This document shows, in pieces, positions 8,156 to 17,460 of a stretch of 64,000 bases of DNA (position 1 is its first letter; every line of letters starts with the position of its first letter). This DNA comes from Spartobacteria bacterium (GTDB lineage: Bacteria > Verrucomicrobiota > Verrucomicrobiia > Chthoniobacterales > UBA6821): positions 1 through 64,000 of the forward strand of contig CANIVT010000006.1 of NCBI GenBank assembly GCA_947471565.1. Direction: 5' to 3'. Both the position numbers and the translations under genes were made by a program. Below the pieces are notes generated by a model. It was not told the DNA's origin. It was given only the letters and a program-made list of their open reading frames with translations, and ran no database searches.

Positions 8156-8748
8156 AGCACGCCCTTGGTGCTGGGGATACCCTTCACGCGGTCGTCGTGG
8201 GAAACAGCGATGTCCAATGCACGACCCAGCGCCTTGAAAACAGCCTCGGCCATGTGGTGAGCGTCGCGGCCTGCCAAGATCCAGACGTGAAGGGTCAGGC
8301 CGGCATTCACCGCCACTGCCCGGAGGAACTCCTCCACGAGCTGGAACGGGAACAAACCGATCGCCTCCACCCCGCGCGGCGCCTCGTAAGCCAGGAAAGG
8401 CCTGCCACTGCAATCGACCACAACCCGTGCTAGCGCTTCGTCCATGGGCACATACGCGTGTCCGTAACGGCGGATGCCCGTCTTGTCGCCAAGGGCCTTG
8501 GACAAGGCCTGACCCAGCGTGATTCCCACATCCTCCACGGTGTGGTGATAGTCGACCTCGATATCTCCCTTGGCCGCAATTTCCAGATCCAGGAGCCCGT
8601 GACGGCTCAACAGCGTCAGCATGTGGTCGAAAAAGGGAATGCCGGTCCTGATGTCGGACCGCCCCTCCCCGTCGAGAGAAAGACTCAGTTTGATCTGTGT
8701 TTCACCAGTAGTGCGCTCCAGGGAGGCGCTGCGTGCGGGTATCGTCAT
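8152..8748 (-). CDS. hisB: Imidazoleglycerol-phosphate dehydratase HisB
   Basis: HisB dehydrates imidazoleglycerol phosphate to imidazoleacetol phosphate with two Mn ions per site. The 198-residue protein is the monofunctional form, without the N-terminal phosphatase found in enterics. The metal-binding motifs DHM (41-43), HHTVED (68-73) and AHHMAEA (163-169) are all present. Its ATG overlaps the stop of the upstream secreted-protein gene by four bases (ATGA), and its own stop overlaps the hisH start by four. The his genes are therefore coupled to a gene that has no evident link to histidine. Confidence 0.97.
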   Translation of the reverse strand: MTIPARSASLERTTGETQIKLSLSLDGEGRSDIRTGIPFFDHMLTLLSRHGLLDLEIAAKGDIEVDYHHTVEDVGITLGQALSKALGDKTGIRRYGHAYVPMDEALARVVVDCSGRPFLAYEAPRGVEAIGLFPFQLVEEFLRAVAVNAGLTLHVWILAGRDAHHMAEAVFKALGRALDIAVSHDDRVKGIPSTKGVL

Positions 8749-9857
8749 TTTTTGGAGGCGGGTGTGGCCGATGGTTGGGCCTTTTGTCGGGCCGCTTCCG
8801 CAGCCTCGGCCTTGGCCATCTGGTCGACTTGTGCCGTTAGCTTGGCGAGATCATGATTGGCAGGCCAGAGTTTTTGGGCAGAGACAAGCTGATCCTTGGC
8901 CTGTTGAGTCTTGCCCGCGGCAACGAGCTTGGATGCCTCGTCCGTGGCATTGATCCCGTCACGCATGGGTGTTTTCTGAAGAAGGAGAAGCCGGGTGCGC
9001 TCACTGTCGACAAGCGTTTTCAGGGCCTCTAACGCCTCCTTGTTATTGGGAAACACGGGAAAAAACTTTGATCCATCGGATTGGGCTGCGCTGATCGAGG
9101 ACTTGGCAAGGGCTGCGTCCTTATCGAGGGCGTCCTTGATTTCCTTGGCTTGGTCTGCGGGTGCCAGAGCGATCGCTTTCTGGCGCTTCTTGTCGAGAAT
9201 ATCGTAATTGATCCGCGCCTGGGAGAGCTTGTCCTGGAGGACATCCAGCTGCTTGAGTGCCACAACGACCGCATCGGCAAGAATCCTGGATCCGGAATAG
9301 GTCTTTTCAATCAACTCGTAGCCCTGAAGGGCAGCCACGGGATCATTCGCCTGCGCTTTCTCCTTCATGGTGGCGAATTGGATCATCGCCGTCGTCTGAT
9401 AGGGATCCGCCTCAATCGCAGAGACAGTGATCCAGGCCCCGTCGATCTTGCGGTCCCCTTGGCGGATCCTTGAGCGCTCCGCCTCCAGTTGCCCCAGGGC
9501 GGCTCTCAACTCGCCGAGGTGGCGGGAATAGGGATACTTGGCCAGATACTCGGGAATTTTTTTCTCGATCAGGGCATCATGAAAAGAGGTGTCCAGCACG
9601 CTTGGGGGCGCGGTCAGACTCCCCAAATCCGCGAAAGCCTTTTCATCGGGTGGGATAACTGAAATCTTCGCAATCTCATCCTTTGGGATGAGTTTCTGAT
9701 CCTTGATCGTTGCCGTGACATAGTAGTCGATCAGCACCCCATCGGGACCATCACTGATTACCTCGCCTTTGATTTCCTGACCATTCTTCAAAGTGATGGA
9801 ATCGGCAAGGAGAAGGCCGGGTATCTGCACTAAAAGTAGGAGAAAAAGAGGCTTCAT
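8745..9857 (-). CDS. Secreted coiled-coil protein with an N-terminal strand motif, coupled to hisB
   Basis: The 370-residue product opens with a signal peptide (KPLFLLLLVQIPGLLLA, residues 2-18). Next comes a short beta segment, DSITLKNGQEIKGEVI, of a kind found at the mature N-terminus of several verrucomicrobial secreted proteins. The rest is mainly helical and Ala/Lys/Glu/Gln-rich, with likely coiled coils and TPR-like helices (about 90-270), and the tail AEAAEAARQKAQ. It is probably periplasmic. No enzyme motif is visible. The stop overlaps hisB by four bases, making it the first gene of a four-gene unit. I cannot assign a function. Confidence 0.75.
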   Translation of the reverse strand: MKPLFLLLLVQIPGLLLADSITLKNGQEIKGEVISDGPDGVLIDYYVTATIKDQKLIPKDEIAKISVIPPDEKAFADLGSLTAPPSVLDTSFHDALIEKKIPEYLAKYPYSRHLGELRAALGQLEAERSRIRQGDRKIDGAWITVSAIEADPYQTTAMIQFATMKEKAQANDPVAALQGYELIEKTYSGSRILADAVVVALKQLDVLQDKLSQARINYDILDKKRQKAIALAPADQAKEIKDALDKDAALAKSSISAAQSDGSKFFPVFPNNKEALEALKTLVDSERTRLLLLQKTPMRDGINATDEASKLVAAGKTQQAKDQLVSAQKLWPANHDLAKLTAQVDQMAKAEAAEAARQKAQPSATPASKK

Positions 9858-9878
9858 GATCAGGAGGAAGCAGAAAAT

Positions 9879-10682
9879 CTAGCGGTTTCCGTGATAGTTT
9901 CCATCACGAGTTTTCGGTTTTTTTGAGAGAAAACGTAGGAATTCGCGATGCACCGAAATTCTCGAGTCCAACCCTTTCTCGGAGGGAGTCTCCAGCGTGA
10001 ACGTTCTGGCGGCATGATGAAAATGAAGGCGGAAGGACTCCGGGTGGCCGGACATCATGTCGGGACGGATCCTGCGCCTGATGAGCCCTCCGCGAGACCT
10101 GTGGCCATCTATGCGGGAACGACTGTCCGCTGTCATGAATCGGGAAAGTTCCCGGCAGATCTCCTCCCCGAGATGGGGACGGGCCGCCGCGATCTCGTAG
10201 AGGTAGAATCCGCGAGCGTCGTAATCCTCATGCAGGCATGCGGCGACATCAAAACGGCGACCCTTGATCACGTCCAATTGGGAGGTGATTCGGGGGAGCT
10301 TCCGGGAGTTGTAGCACCTGTTGAGATCCCGTCCCTCCGCATCGAATCGGATGTTACGCTCAAGACCCCATGGATTAAGGCAGGGAAAGATTATCAGGTT
10401 CCACGCCTCGAGATGGCCCTTGTTCTCCTCGGCCCAACCGATCAATGCCTCGACCGGGGCCGGTTCGTCGCCGTGAATGCCCGCGGACAAGTAGAGCGAA
10501 GGATTGCCGGGAATTTGGAACGCCGATTCGACGACCATCAGGGGATATCCGTCCGCCTCGGCATAGACTCCCATCGAGAGTCCGCTCTGGCGGCCGCAGA
10601 CCTTCAGCCACCGCTCCATCAGGAGGCGGTAATCGCGGACCTGGTCAGGTTGCGAAGGGATGGCCTGACGGGTGGGTTTCAA
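9879..10682 (-). CDS. M14-family zinc carboxypeptidase
   Basis: The 267-residue cytoplasmic protein has zinc ligands H70 and E73 in AGIHGDEPA and H151 in ACLHEDYDA, with DLNRCYN (119-125) for substrate binding and the catalytic glutamate E231 in FTLETPS. This is the pattern of M14 proteins related to murein-tripeptide amidase MpaA and succinylglutamate desuccinylase. The exact substrate cannot be read from sequence. The only reasonable start is TTG 10680-10682, nine bases after the hydrolase gene; the first internal ATG would remove the conserved RDYRLL region. It is probably co-transcribed with the hydrolase. Confidence 0.85.
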   Translation of the reverse strand: MKPTRQAIPSQPDQVRDYRLLMERWLKVCGRQSGLSMGVYAEADGYPLMVVESAFQIPGNPSLYLSAGIHGDEPAPVEALIGWAEENKGHLEAWNLIIFPCLNPWGLERNIRFDAEGRDLNRCYNSRKLPRITSQLDVIKGRRFDVAACLHEDYDARGFYLYEIAAARPHLGEEICRELSRFMTADSRSRIDGHRSRGGLIRRRIRPDMMSGHPESFRLHFHHAARTFTLETPSEKGLDSRISVHREFLRFLSKKPKTRDGNYHGNR

Positions 10683-10691
10683 GAGTGCTCG

Positions 10692-11630
10692 TTAATCGAT
10701 GAACCGCCTCTCAATGCCTCCATAGGCGTCGATGCGACGATCCCGGAGGAAAGGCCAGTGGGTGCGCTGGGTGTCGGCGAAGTTCCGGTCGAGATCGACA
10801 AGGAGGACAGTCTCCTCGTCGGCCGGCGCCTCGGCGATGATCTTGCCGTTGGGAGCTGCCACGAAGGTGCCTCCCCAGAATTCCAATCCAGCGCCGCCTG
10901 CCGGGGCCTCGTGCCCGATGCGGTTGACCCCGCAGACATAACACCCGTTGGCCAGCGCATGGGCTCGCTGGGCAAGTTGCCACGCGTCCTTCTGGTCGGC
11001 ACCGTATTTCTTCTTCTCGGAGGGATGCCAGCCGATTGCCGTGGGATAGAAGAGCACCTCGGCCCCCTGCAGTGCCGTCAGGCGGGCGGCCTCGGGATAC
11101 CACTGATCCCAGCAGATCAGGACCCCGAGATCACCGGCCGAGGTCTTCCAGTTGCGAAAGCCGAGATCGCCCGGAGTGAAGTAGAATTTCTCGTAGAAGA
11201 GCGGATCGTCCGGGATGTGCATCTTCCGGTACTTGCCGAGATACTTCCCATCTGCTTCGAGAACCGCGGTCGTGTTGTGGTACAGTCCGGGAGCGCGCCT
11301 CTCAAAAAGCGAGGCGATGAGGACAACCCCGAGTTCCTTGGCCACCTTGCCTAGCGACGTCGTGGAGGGACCGGGGATCGGTTCGGCAAGTTTGAAGTAG
11401 TCGTGATCCTCACTCTGGCAAAAGTACTCGCTCAGGAAGAGTTCCGGCAGACAGACGACGGCGGCCCCCTTGGCGGCGGCTTCGCGGATCATTTTCACCG
11501 CCTTTTTCATATTCTCGGCGGGCGAGGCGGAGCAGCGCATCTGGACGAGTCCGACGCGAAGGACATCGGGCGTGGAGAGGGGTTTCAATCCCCTCTTTGA
11601 GGAGACTGGTGATTTGGCTTTCTTTGGCAC
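10692..11630 (-). CDS. Carbon-nitrogen hydrolase, N-carbamoylputrescine amidase type
   Basis: The 312-residue protein has the nitrilase-superfamily triad E63 ([10 protein letters not shown]), K136 (GKYRKMHIP) and C173 (ICWDQWYPE). The regions around the cysteine and the C-terminal [16 protein letters not shown] match N-carbamoylputrescine amidase (AguB), which releases putrescine, CO2 and ammonia in the agmatine route to polyamines. No agmatine deiminase gene lies nearby. The start is GTG 11628-11630, giving a 23-residue Lys-rich tail before the domain; a later start is possible. It is the first gene of a pair with the M14 peptidase. Confidence 0.88.
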   Translation of the reverse strand: MPKKAKSPVSSKRGLKPLSTPDVLRVGLVQMRCSASPAENMKKAVKMIREAAAKGAAVVCLPELFLSEYFCQSEDHDYFKLAEPIPGPSTTSLGKVAKELGVVLIASLFERRAPGLYHNTTAVLEADGKYLGKYRKMHIPDDPLFYEKFYFTPGDLGFRNWKTSAGDLGVLICWDQWYPEAARLTALQGAEVLFYPTAIGWHPSEKKKYGADQKDAWQLAQRAHALANGCYVCGVNRIGHEAPAGGAGLEFWGGTFVAAPNGKIIAEAPADEETVLLVDLDRNFADTQRTHWPFLRDRRIDAYGGIERRFID

Positions 11631-11657
11631 GCCTCCCTGCTACCCAATAGCGGCCTC

Positions 11658-12245
11658 ATGAAAAAGACACTTTTCACCATTCCCGCGATTCTCTCCATGG
11701 CCCCCGGCATCGCCGGAGCCGCCAATCCCGCCGCTCCGGTCCAGGATATCCGGATCGTTGTCCACACCTCCCGGGGCGACATCCACGCGACCCTCTTCGC
11801 CTCTAAGGCTCCCGTCACCGTGGCGAACTTCCTCAACCTCGCCCACCGTGGCTTCTACAACGGCATCAAGTTCCACCGCGTCATCCCCGACTTCATGATC
11901 CAGGGCGGCGACCCGACCGGCACCGGCATGGGTGGGCCCGGCTACAAGTTTGCCGATGAGTTCGCCCCCGGCCTCAAGCATGACCGTGGTGGTCTCTTCT
12001 CAATGGCCAATGCCGGCCCCGGCACCAACGGCAGTCAGTTCTTCATCACCCATGTCCCCACCCCGTGGCTCGACGGCAAGCATGCGATCTTCGGCGCCGT
12101 CGACGGCGCGAAGGACCAAGACGTCGTCAACGCCGTCAAACAGGGCGACACCATCACCTCGATCGACATCGTCGATTCGCCCGAGCCACTCTTCGCTGCC
12201 CAGTCTGCGCAGATCGCCGCCTGGAACAAGGTGCTCGGCAAGTAA
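11658..12245 (+). CDS. Exported cyclophilin-type peptidyl-prolyl isomerase
   Basis: A 195-residue protein has a signal peptide ([20 protein letters not shown], residues 2-21) followed by a compact bacterial cyclophilin domain. Conserved active-site segments are [36 protein letters not shown] and [10 protein letters not shown], so the catalytic Arg, Phe, Gln and His positions are kept. It would speed proline isomerisation of periplasmic proteins. It diverges from the carbon-nitrogen hydrolase gene (27 bases between starts) and leads the plus-strand run to ubiB-like and later genes. Confidence 0.94.
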   Translation: MKKTLFTIPAILSMAPGIAGAANPAAPVQDIRIVVHTSRGDIHATLFASKAPVTVANFLNLAHRGFYNGIKFHRVIPDFMIQGGDPTGTGMGGPGYKFADEFAPGLKHDRGGLFSMANAGPGTNGSQFFITHVPTPWLDGKHAIFGAVDGAKDQDVVNAVKQGDTITSIDIVDSPEPLFAAQSAQIAAWNKVLGK

Positions 12246-12269
12246 GGGCGACCTGTCGCCTTCAGAACG

Positions 12270-13970
12270 GTGATCCCGGAGATCCAGTCCACGGTGGGCT
12301 TTGCCAAAAGCCTGCCACGCTACCACGCGATCATCGGGATCCTGTTCAAGTACGGCTTTGCAGATGTCCTCAAACTCGTCGCCCTCCAGCAGGTGCTGGG
12401 TCTGGAAAAGACCCAACTGCAGAAGCACGAGACGGGCATCCTCTCCAAGCCTCCCCAGGAACGACTGCGCCTCGCGCTCGAGGAACTCGGGCCGACCTTC
12501 ATCAAGTTCGGCCAGATCCTGAGTTCGCGGCGCGACCTGATCCCCTCGGAGTACTACGCCGAGCTGCGCCAACTCCAGGACGAGGTCCCACCCTTTGACG
12601 GGGAACTAGCAAAGCGGATCTTCCTCGAGGAGATCGGCATCCCGGCGGAAGAGGCCTTCGCGGAGTTCGACGTCCATCCGATCGCGGGGGCTTCCATCGC
12701 CCAGGTGCACAGGGCCGTGACACGGCAGGGAGAGACCGTGGCCGTCAAGATCCAGCGGCCGGACATTCGCCCCATGATCGAGCAGGATCTGGTCATCCTG
12801 ATGGATCTTGCGCGCTTCACGGAGGCCTGCGTCCCCGCGCTGGCAGCCCTCAATCCGGTGGCGACGGTCCGCGAGTTTGCTGCCTCGCTCTCCCGCGAAC
12901 TCGACTTCACCCACGAGGCCGAGAACTCCATCCGATTCGCCCGTCAATTTCAAGGCAATCCCGGCCTCAAGGTTCCGCGTCTCTTCCCAGATCTCAGCAA
13001 GATCAGGGTGCTCACCATGGAGTTCATCTCGGGGCATGCGGTGACCGACGTGGAGACCATGAGAAACGAAGGAGTCGACCCCGCCGCCCTCTCCGAGAGG
13101 ATCTCGGTGTTGATCTTCGAGCAGGTGCTGGTCCACGGCTTCTTCCACGGGGATCCACACCCCGGCAACATGACCCTCCTGCCTGGCGGAGTCCTGGGGC
13201 TCTACGACTTCGGGATGATGGGGGAACTCTCCACATCGTTCAGGGCCAGCATCGCCAACCTTTTGGCGGGACTCTCCACGCGTGATCACCGGCAGGTCAT
13301 GAACGCCCTGCTCGAGATGTCCGAGGAGGGAAGCGTCGGCGATCCTGACGCGATGCTCCGGGGCATCGAGAGCTTCAGCACGCGTCATCTGGGGGAATCG
13401 ATCTCCAAGGTCCGCCTCACCGTGGTTTTCAACGCCCTGCTGGAGCTTCTCCAGACACACCACCTCCGCATGAAGGGTGCCTTTTACCTCGGGATCAAGG
13501 CACTCACCCAGATCGAGGCGGTCGGACTGGAGCTTAACCCTGGTCTGAACTTTGTCGAAATCGGCCGGCCCTACGCCGAGAAAATCATCCTGAGCCGATA
13601 CACCCCCGGCCACATCGCGGAGATCCTCAAGAGACTGGCCACCGAGTCGGTCGGGTTCCTCGAAGTCCTGCCCGATGATTTCCACCAGTTCTGGATCCGT
13701 CTCCGCAGGGGGGAGATCAGTATTCCCATTGAGCATAAGATCGACCCCAAGGGATTCGAGCCGATCCGCACCACGGTCGATTCCGTGGCGAACAGGCTGG
13801 CCAACTCCATCCTCGCAGCCTCCGTCCTGATCTGTTCCTCGATCATCATCCATTCCCGCATTCCTCCCAGGATCTGGGACATTCCGATCCTGGGCCTCGT
13901 CGGGCTGATCTGCGGCGCCCTCATGACCTTCCGCCTGGTCATGTCGATCTGGAAGCACGGGGGTCTATGA
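12270..13970 (+). CDS. ABC1/UbiB-family atypical protein kinase
   Basis: The 566-residue protein has the UbiB/ADCK signature: KFGQILSSRRDLIP (the KxGQ segment that blocks the active site), an Ala-rich nucleotide loop AGASIAQVHRA, AVKIQRP, the catalytic HGFFHGDPHPGNM and the metal-binding YDFGMMGEL. Two C-terminal membrane helices follow (about 510-530 and 537-560). Members support quinone synthesis or membrane-lipid handling. A menaquinone-type methyltransferase is present at 34.5 kb, but no direct link can be drawn. The start is GTG 12270. It overlaps the decarboxylase gene by four bases (ATGA), so the two are translationally coupled. Confidence 0.92.
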   Translation: MIPEIQSTVGFAKSLPRYHAIIGILFKYGFADVLKLVALQQVLGLEKTQLQKHETGILSKPPQERLRLALEELGPTFIKFGQILSSRRDLIPSEYYAELRQLQDEVPPFDGELAKRIFLEEIGIPAEEAFAEFDVHPIAGASIAQVHRAVTRQGETVAVKIQRPDIRPMIEQDLVILMDLARFTEACVPALAALNPVATVREFAASLSRELDFTHEAENSIRFARQFQGNPGLKVPRLFPDLSKIRVLTMEFISGHAVTDVETMRNEGVDPAALSERISVLIFEQVLVHGFFHGDPHPGNMTLLPGGVLGLYDFGMMGELSTSFRASIANLLAGLSTRDHRQVMNALLEMSEEGSVGDPDAMLRGIESFSTRHLGESISKVRLTVVFNALLELLQTHHLRMKGAFYLGIKALTQIEAVGLELNPGLNFVEIGRPYAEKIILSRYTPGHIAEILKRLATESVGFLEVLPDDFHQFWIRLRRGEISIPIEHKIDPKGFEPIRTTVDSVANRLANSILAASVLICSSIIIHSRIPPRIWDIPILGLVGLICGALMTFRLVMSIWKHGGL

Positions 13971-15688
13971 GCGAACTGCATTCCTCCACGGCCCCCACGG
14001 TCGCCGAGTATGCCGTGGCCAGGATCGCCGCTCTAGGAATCGGGCATGTCTTCGGATTGCCGGGCGATTTCTCCTTCCCCATTAACGACGCGATCGAGGA
14101 TCACCCCGATCTCGAGTGGATCCTCTCGAGCAACGAACTCAACGCCGCCTACAGCGCCGACGGCTACGCCCGCGTCCACGGTGCGGGAATGATCACGACC
14201 ACCTTCGGGGTCGGGGAACTCAGCGCACTCAACGGACAGATGGGCTGTATGGCCGAGCGCCTTCCCGTCTTCCACCTCGTCGGTGCGCCGAGCAGCAGGA
14301 TCATGCGTGCCCGGCGGGTGATGCACCACTCTCTGGGCGATGGACGCTACGACCATTTTACTCCCATCATGGCCGCTGCCTCCTGCGCCCACGCGGTGCT
14401 TGATCCAGGGAACGCCGTTGCGGAACTCGAACGCGTCATCGACACCGCCCTGCGCGAACGCCGACCCGCCTACCTGCTCTTTCCCGAGGATTACGCCCGA
14501 ATGCCGGTGCTGGGGTCGATTCCTGAACCGTATTCCCTGCAGACATGGCGCCCTCCTGTCAGCGAACCCGGCGAACTGAAAGCCGCCTTGCGGTTGATCC
14601 TCGACCGGTTGGCGAAGGCTCGCCGACCCGTAATCCTGCCGACCTTCACGCTGGCACGCTACGGGATGGAGAATCTGGTCGACCGACTACTGCAAAAGAC
14701 CGGTATCCCCTTCGCCACCGGTGTCATGGACAAGTCCGTCCTCGGGGAGCGCCATCCTGCATACATGGGGAGCTACCGCGGGGAGTTTTCCAATCCCGAG
14801 GTGCGCGCCTATGTCGAGGGAGCCGACCTGATCCTCGATCTCGGCGGTCTGCTCTTCGACGACCTCTCCACCGGCTTCTCTAGTTCCCATCTCAGCCGGG
14901 AAAAATTCATCTCGGTCCAACCGACACAGATCGTGCTGGGCGAGAACGGGACGGAGATCCAGTCCTACACCCGCTCCTTCTCTCCGGTCTGGATCGGCGA
15001 CGTGCTCGAGGGCCTGCTTGCGGAGACGATCGCCGTGACGTGTGTGGAAAAACCACCCCTTCCCGTCCCGGCTCCGGGTGCTGGAACCCCGGAGGAACTC
15101 ATCACCTTTCCCTCGCTCAGGACACGCATCCAGTCCTTCCTGAAGGATGGAGATCTACTCATCGCCGAGACCGGCACCTCATCGCTCCAACTCTCCTCGA
15201 TCCTTCTCCCTAAGGATGCACGCTACCTGAATCAATCGCTCTGGGGATCGATCGGCTGGGCGACCCCGGCAACACTGGGAGTCTGCCTGGCGGCACCCGA
15301 CCGCCGCGTGATCCTGGTCACCGGCGACGGATCCCACCAGCTGACTGCCACGGAAATCGGCGTCATGGGCAAATACGGGGTGAAACCGATCATCCTCGTG
15401 GCCAACAACCGCCTCTTCGGCATTGAAGAGTTCCTGGAGGGCAACGCCTCCCGGGACTACAACAAGATCGCGCGCTGGCGCTATGCCGATCTCCCGGCGA
15501 CGATGGGTTGCGACGGCTGGTTTACGATGATTGTCCGGACCAACGGCGAACTGGAGGAGGCACTGGATCGGGCACGCCGGGATGACAAGGCCGCCTATAT
15601 CGAGGTGGACATGGGCGAACCGCTCTTGGCTCCCCTTCCGCCTGAACTCCTCGCCAAAGAATACCAGCTCGAGCCTCCGATCGCTTGA
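13967..15688 (+). CDS. Thiamine-diphosphate 2-oxoacid decarboxylase (pyruvate/indolepyruvate type)
   Basis: The 573-residue protein has the three-domain ThDP layout of pyruvate and indolepyruvate decarboxylases. E57 (SSNELNAAYSADGYAR) is the cofactor-activating glutamate. H120 and H121 (MHHSLGDG) are the paired histidines that separate decarboxylases from acetolactate synthases. The ThDP motif runs from GDGSHQLTATEIG (about 453) to VANN (about 480). The product would be acetaldehyde or an aryl acetaldehyde; sequence alone cannot decide which. True decarboxylases of this class are patchy in bacteria. It is coupled to the UbiB-like gene. Confidence 0.88.
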   Translation: MSELHSSTAPTVAEYAVARIAALGIGHVFGLPGDFSFPINDAIEDHPDLEWILSSNELNAAYSADGYARVHGAGMITTTFGVGELSALNGQMGCMAERLPVFHLVGAPSSRIMRARRVMHHSLGDGRYDHFTPIMAAASCAHAVLDPGNAVAELERVIDTALRERRPAYLLFPEDYARMPVLGSIPEPYSLQTWRPPVSEPGELKAALRLILDRLAKARRPVILPTFTLARYGMENLVDRLLQKTGIPFATGVMDKSVLGERHPAYMGSYRGEFSNPEVRAYVEGADLILDLGGLLFDDLSTGFSSSHLSREKFISVQPTQIVLGENGTEIQSYTRSFSPVWIGDVLEGLLAETIAVTCVEKPPLPVPAPGAGTPEELITFPSLRTRIQSFLKDGDLLIAETGTSSLQLSSILLPKDARYLNQSLWGSIGWATPATLGVCLAAPDRRVILVTGDGSHQLTATEIGVMGKYGVKPIILVANNRLFGIEEFLEGNASRDYNKIARWRYADLPATMGCDGWFTMIVRTNGELEEALDRARRDDKAAYIEVDMGEPLLAPLPPELLAKEYQLEPPIA

Positions 15689-15714
15689 TCCACCGTCTTC
15701 ATGCCGGCGGTTGG

Positions 15715-15756
15715 CAATCCGGTTGAGAAATGGGAATCCGGAAGATAGGATGAAGC
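15715..15756 (+). repeat. Weak seven-base periodic tract before recJ
   Basis: The short space between the decarboxylase and recJ contains degenerate seven-base units with a recurring GGAA core (such as GGGAATC and CGGAAGA). The periodicity is weaker than in the other arrays. Its last units include AGGA, which may act as the recJ ribosome binding site. Confidence 0.4.
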
Positions 15757-17460
15757 ATGCAGCGTCGCTGGATGTTCCCCTCCCCACCTGACGGGACCGA
15801 CTCCCTCCTTTCCAGGGAACTCGGGATCACCGGAATCGTGGCGGCCCTACTCTCCACTCGCGGGATCGCTTCCCCTGAAGAGGCGGCCCTCTTCCTCGAT
15901 CCCAAGCTTGCATCCCTGAGACCTCCTGAGGAGATCCCAGGCATCACACGGGCCGCCGAGCGGATTCTCGCCGCGATTGCTTCCGGCGAGCGAATCACCC
16001 TCTATGGCGATTACGACGTGGACGGTGTCACCTCGGTGACCATCCTCACGCGCTATCTGCGCGCCGCCGGAGCCAAGGCCGAATGCTTCATCCCCGAAAG
16101 GGCCGCCGAGGGTTACGGACTAAGCACGGCCGGCGTGAGCCGTTGCCTCGGGGAATCCCGACCCGAGTTGGTCGTGGCCGTTGACTGCGGCACGAATTCC
16201 CGGATGGAGGCTCTGCAACTCCGCGACGCCGGGTGCGACCTGGTCGTCCTCGATCACCACGAACCGGATGCGGAAAACGTCGCGGATCTCTGCGATGCAC
16301 TGGTGAATCCGAAGTTTGGTGCAGACTTCCACTACCTCTGCAGCGCAGGGATCGCCTTCAAACTCTGCCACGCCCTGCAGAAAAACCGACCCGTTCCGGG
16401 ACTCGATCTCCGCGATTATCTCGACCTCGTTGCTATCGGCACCGTCGCCGACATCGTTCCCCTCCGCGGAGAGAACCGCATCTTTGTGAAGGCCGGGCTT
16501 CGTCGTCTGGAGCATTCCCGCTGGCCGGGACTTCAGGCCCTGTTGCACGTCTCCGGCGCCACAGCACCGTTCGATCCCTCCGACGTGGGATTCAAGCTGG
16601 GACCGAGGATCAATGCCGCGGGACGACTCGCCAGCGCCGCCGAGGCCCTCTCCCTCCTGCTCACCGACGACATGGACGAGGCCTTCCGGATCGCGGCCCG
16701 GCTCGATCTCCAGAACCGCGAGCGGCAGTCGGTGGAACGTGACGTCACGCTGCAGGCGGAAGAATGGGTCGAGGCCCACTTCGACCCCGCCCGCCATGCG
16801 ACCATCGTTGCGGGACGCCGTGACTGGCACCAGGGTGTTGTCGGGATCGTGGCATCGCGCGTTTCCCGCCGTTGGCATCGGCCGACACTCATCATCGGGT
16901 TTGATGACTCGGGAGCCGGCAAGGGCAGCGGACGGAGCATCGAGGGACTCCCCCTCGTTGAGGCGCTTGGCCGCTGTTCCGAACTCCTCGATACCTTCGG
17001 TGGGCACGATATGGCCGCGGGGCTCAGCCTTCAGGAGTCACGACTCGACGACCTTCGGGAAAATTTTGAGCGCGCTGCGCGGGAACTTCTCAGCGAGGAG
17101 GACCTGATCCCAAGACTCCGTCTTGATGCGGAACTGGATCTCGGCCTAGCTGACGAAGCTTGGCTGGAGACGCAGGAGCAGCTTGCCCCCTTCGGTACCG
17201 CCAATGCGCAGCCGATCCTTTTTTCACGCGGAGTCACCCCCCTCACGACACCCAAAGTCCTGAAAGAAAAGCACCTACGCCTCGATCTTCGGAGTGTGGG
17301 AGGACGCAGGCAGGCGATCTGGTTCAACGGAGCGCTCGACGAACTCCCCCGCCCTCCTTGGGACGTCGCCTACACGGTGAACCGCAATACCTGGCAGGGC
17401 CGGGACGAGGCCCAGATCCAGATCGTCGCCGTCCGTAGCTGCGTAGAGGACGCGGCGTGA
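15757..17460 (+). CDS. recJ: Single-stranded-DNA exonuclease RecJ
   Basis: RecJ degrades single-stranded DNA 5' to 3' in recombination and mismatch repair. The 567-residue protein has the DHH-family metal site: YGDYDVDG (83-90, with D85, D87 and D89), D143 in VDCGTNS and the DHH triplet 166-168. GPRINAAGRLASA and the DHHA1 region with GGHDMAAG follow, then an OB-like C-terminal part. Length is normal. ATG 15757 is preceded by AGGA. The stop overlaps the recG start, so the two recombination genes are coupled. Confidence 0.96.
   Translation: MQRRWMFPSPPDGTDSLLSRELGITGIVAALLSTRGIASPEEAALFLDPKLASLRPPEEIPGITRAAERILAAIASGERITLYGDYDVDGVTSVTILTRYLRAAGAKAECFIPERAAEGYGLSTAGVSRCLGESRPELVVAVDCGTNSRMEALQLRDAGCDLVVLDHHEPDAENVADLCDALVNPKFGADFHYLCSAGIAFKLCHALQKNRPVPGLDLRDYLDLVAIGTVADIVPLRGENRIFVKAGLRRLEHSRWPGLQALLHVSGATAPFDPSDVGFKLGPRINAAGRLASAAEALSLLLTDDMDEAFRIAARLDLQNRERQSVERDVTLQAEEWVEAHFDPARHATIVAGRRDWHQGVVGIVASRVSRRWHRPTLIIGFDDSGAGKGSGRSIEGLPLVEALGRCSELLDTFGGHDMAAGLSLQESRLDDLRENFERAARELLSEEDLIPRLRLDAELDLGLADEAWLETQEQLAPFGTANAQPILFSRGVTPLTTPKVLKEKHLRLDLRSVGGRRQAIWFNGALDELPRPPWDVAYTVNRNTWQGRDEAQIQIVAVRSCVEDAA

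Noticed and set aside
9948-11354. Long plus-strand frame opposite the M14 and hydrolase genes
   Set aside because: The opposite strand has complete catalytic motifs; this frame has none.
12606-13958. 450-codon frame opposite the UbiB-like gene
   Set aside because: Antisense shadow without motifs.
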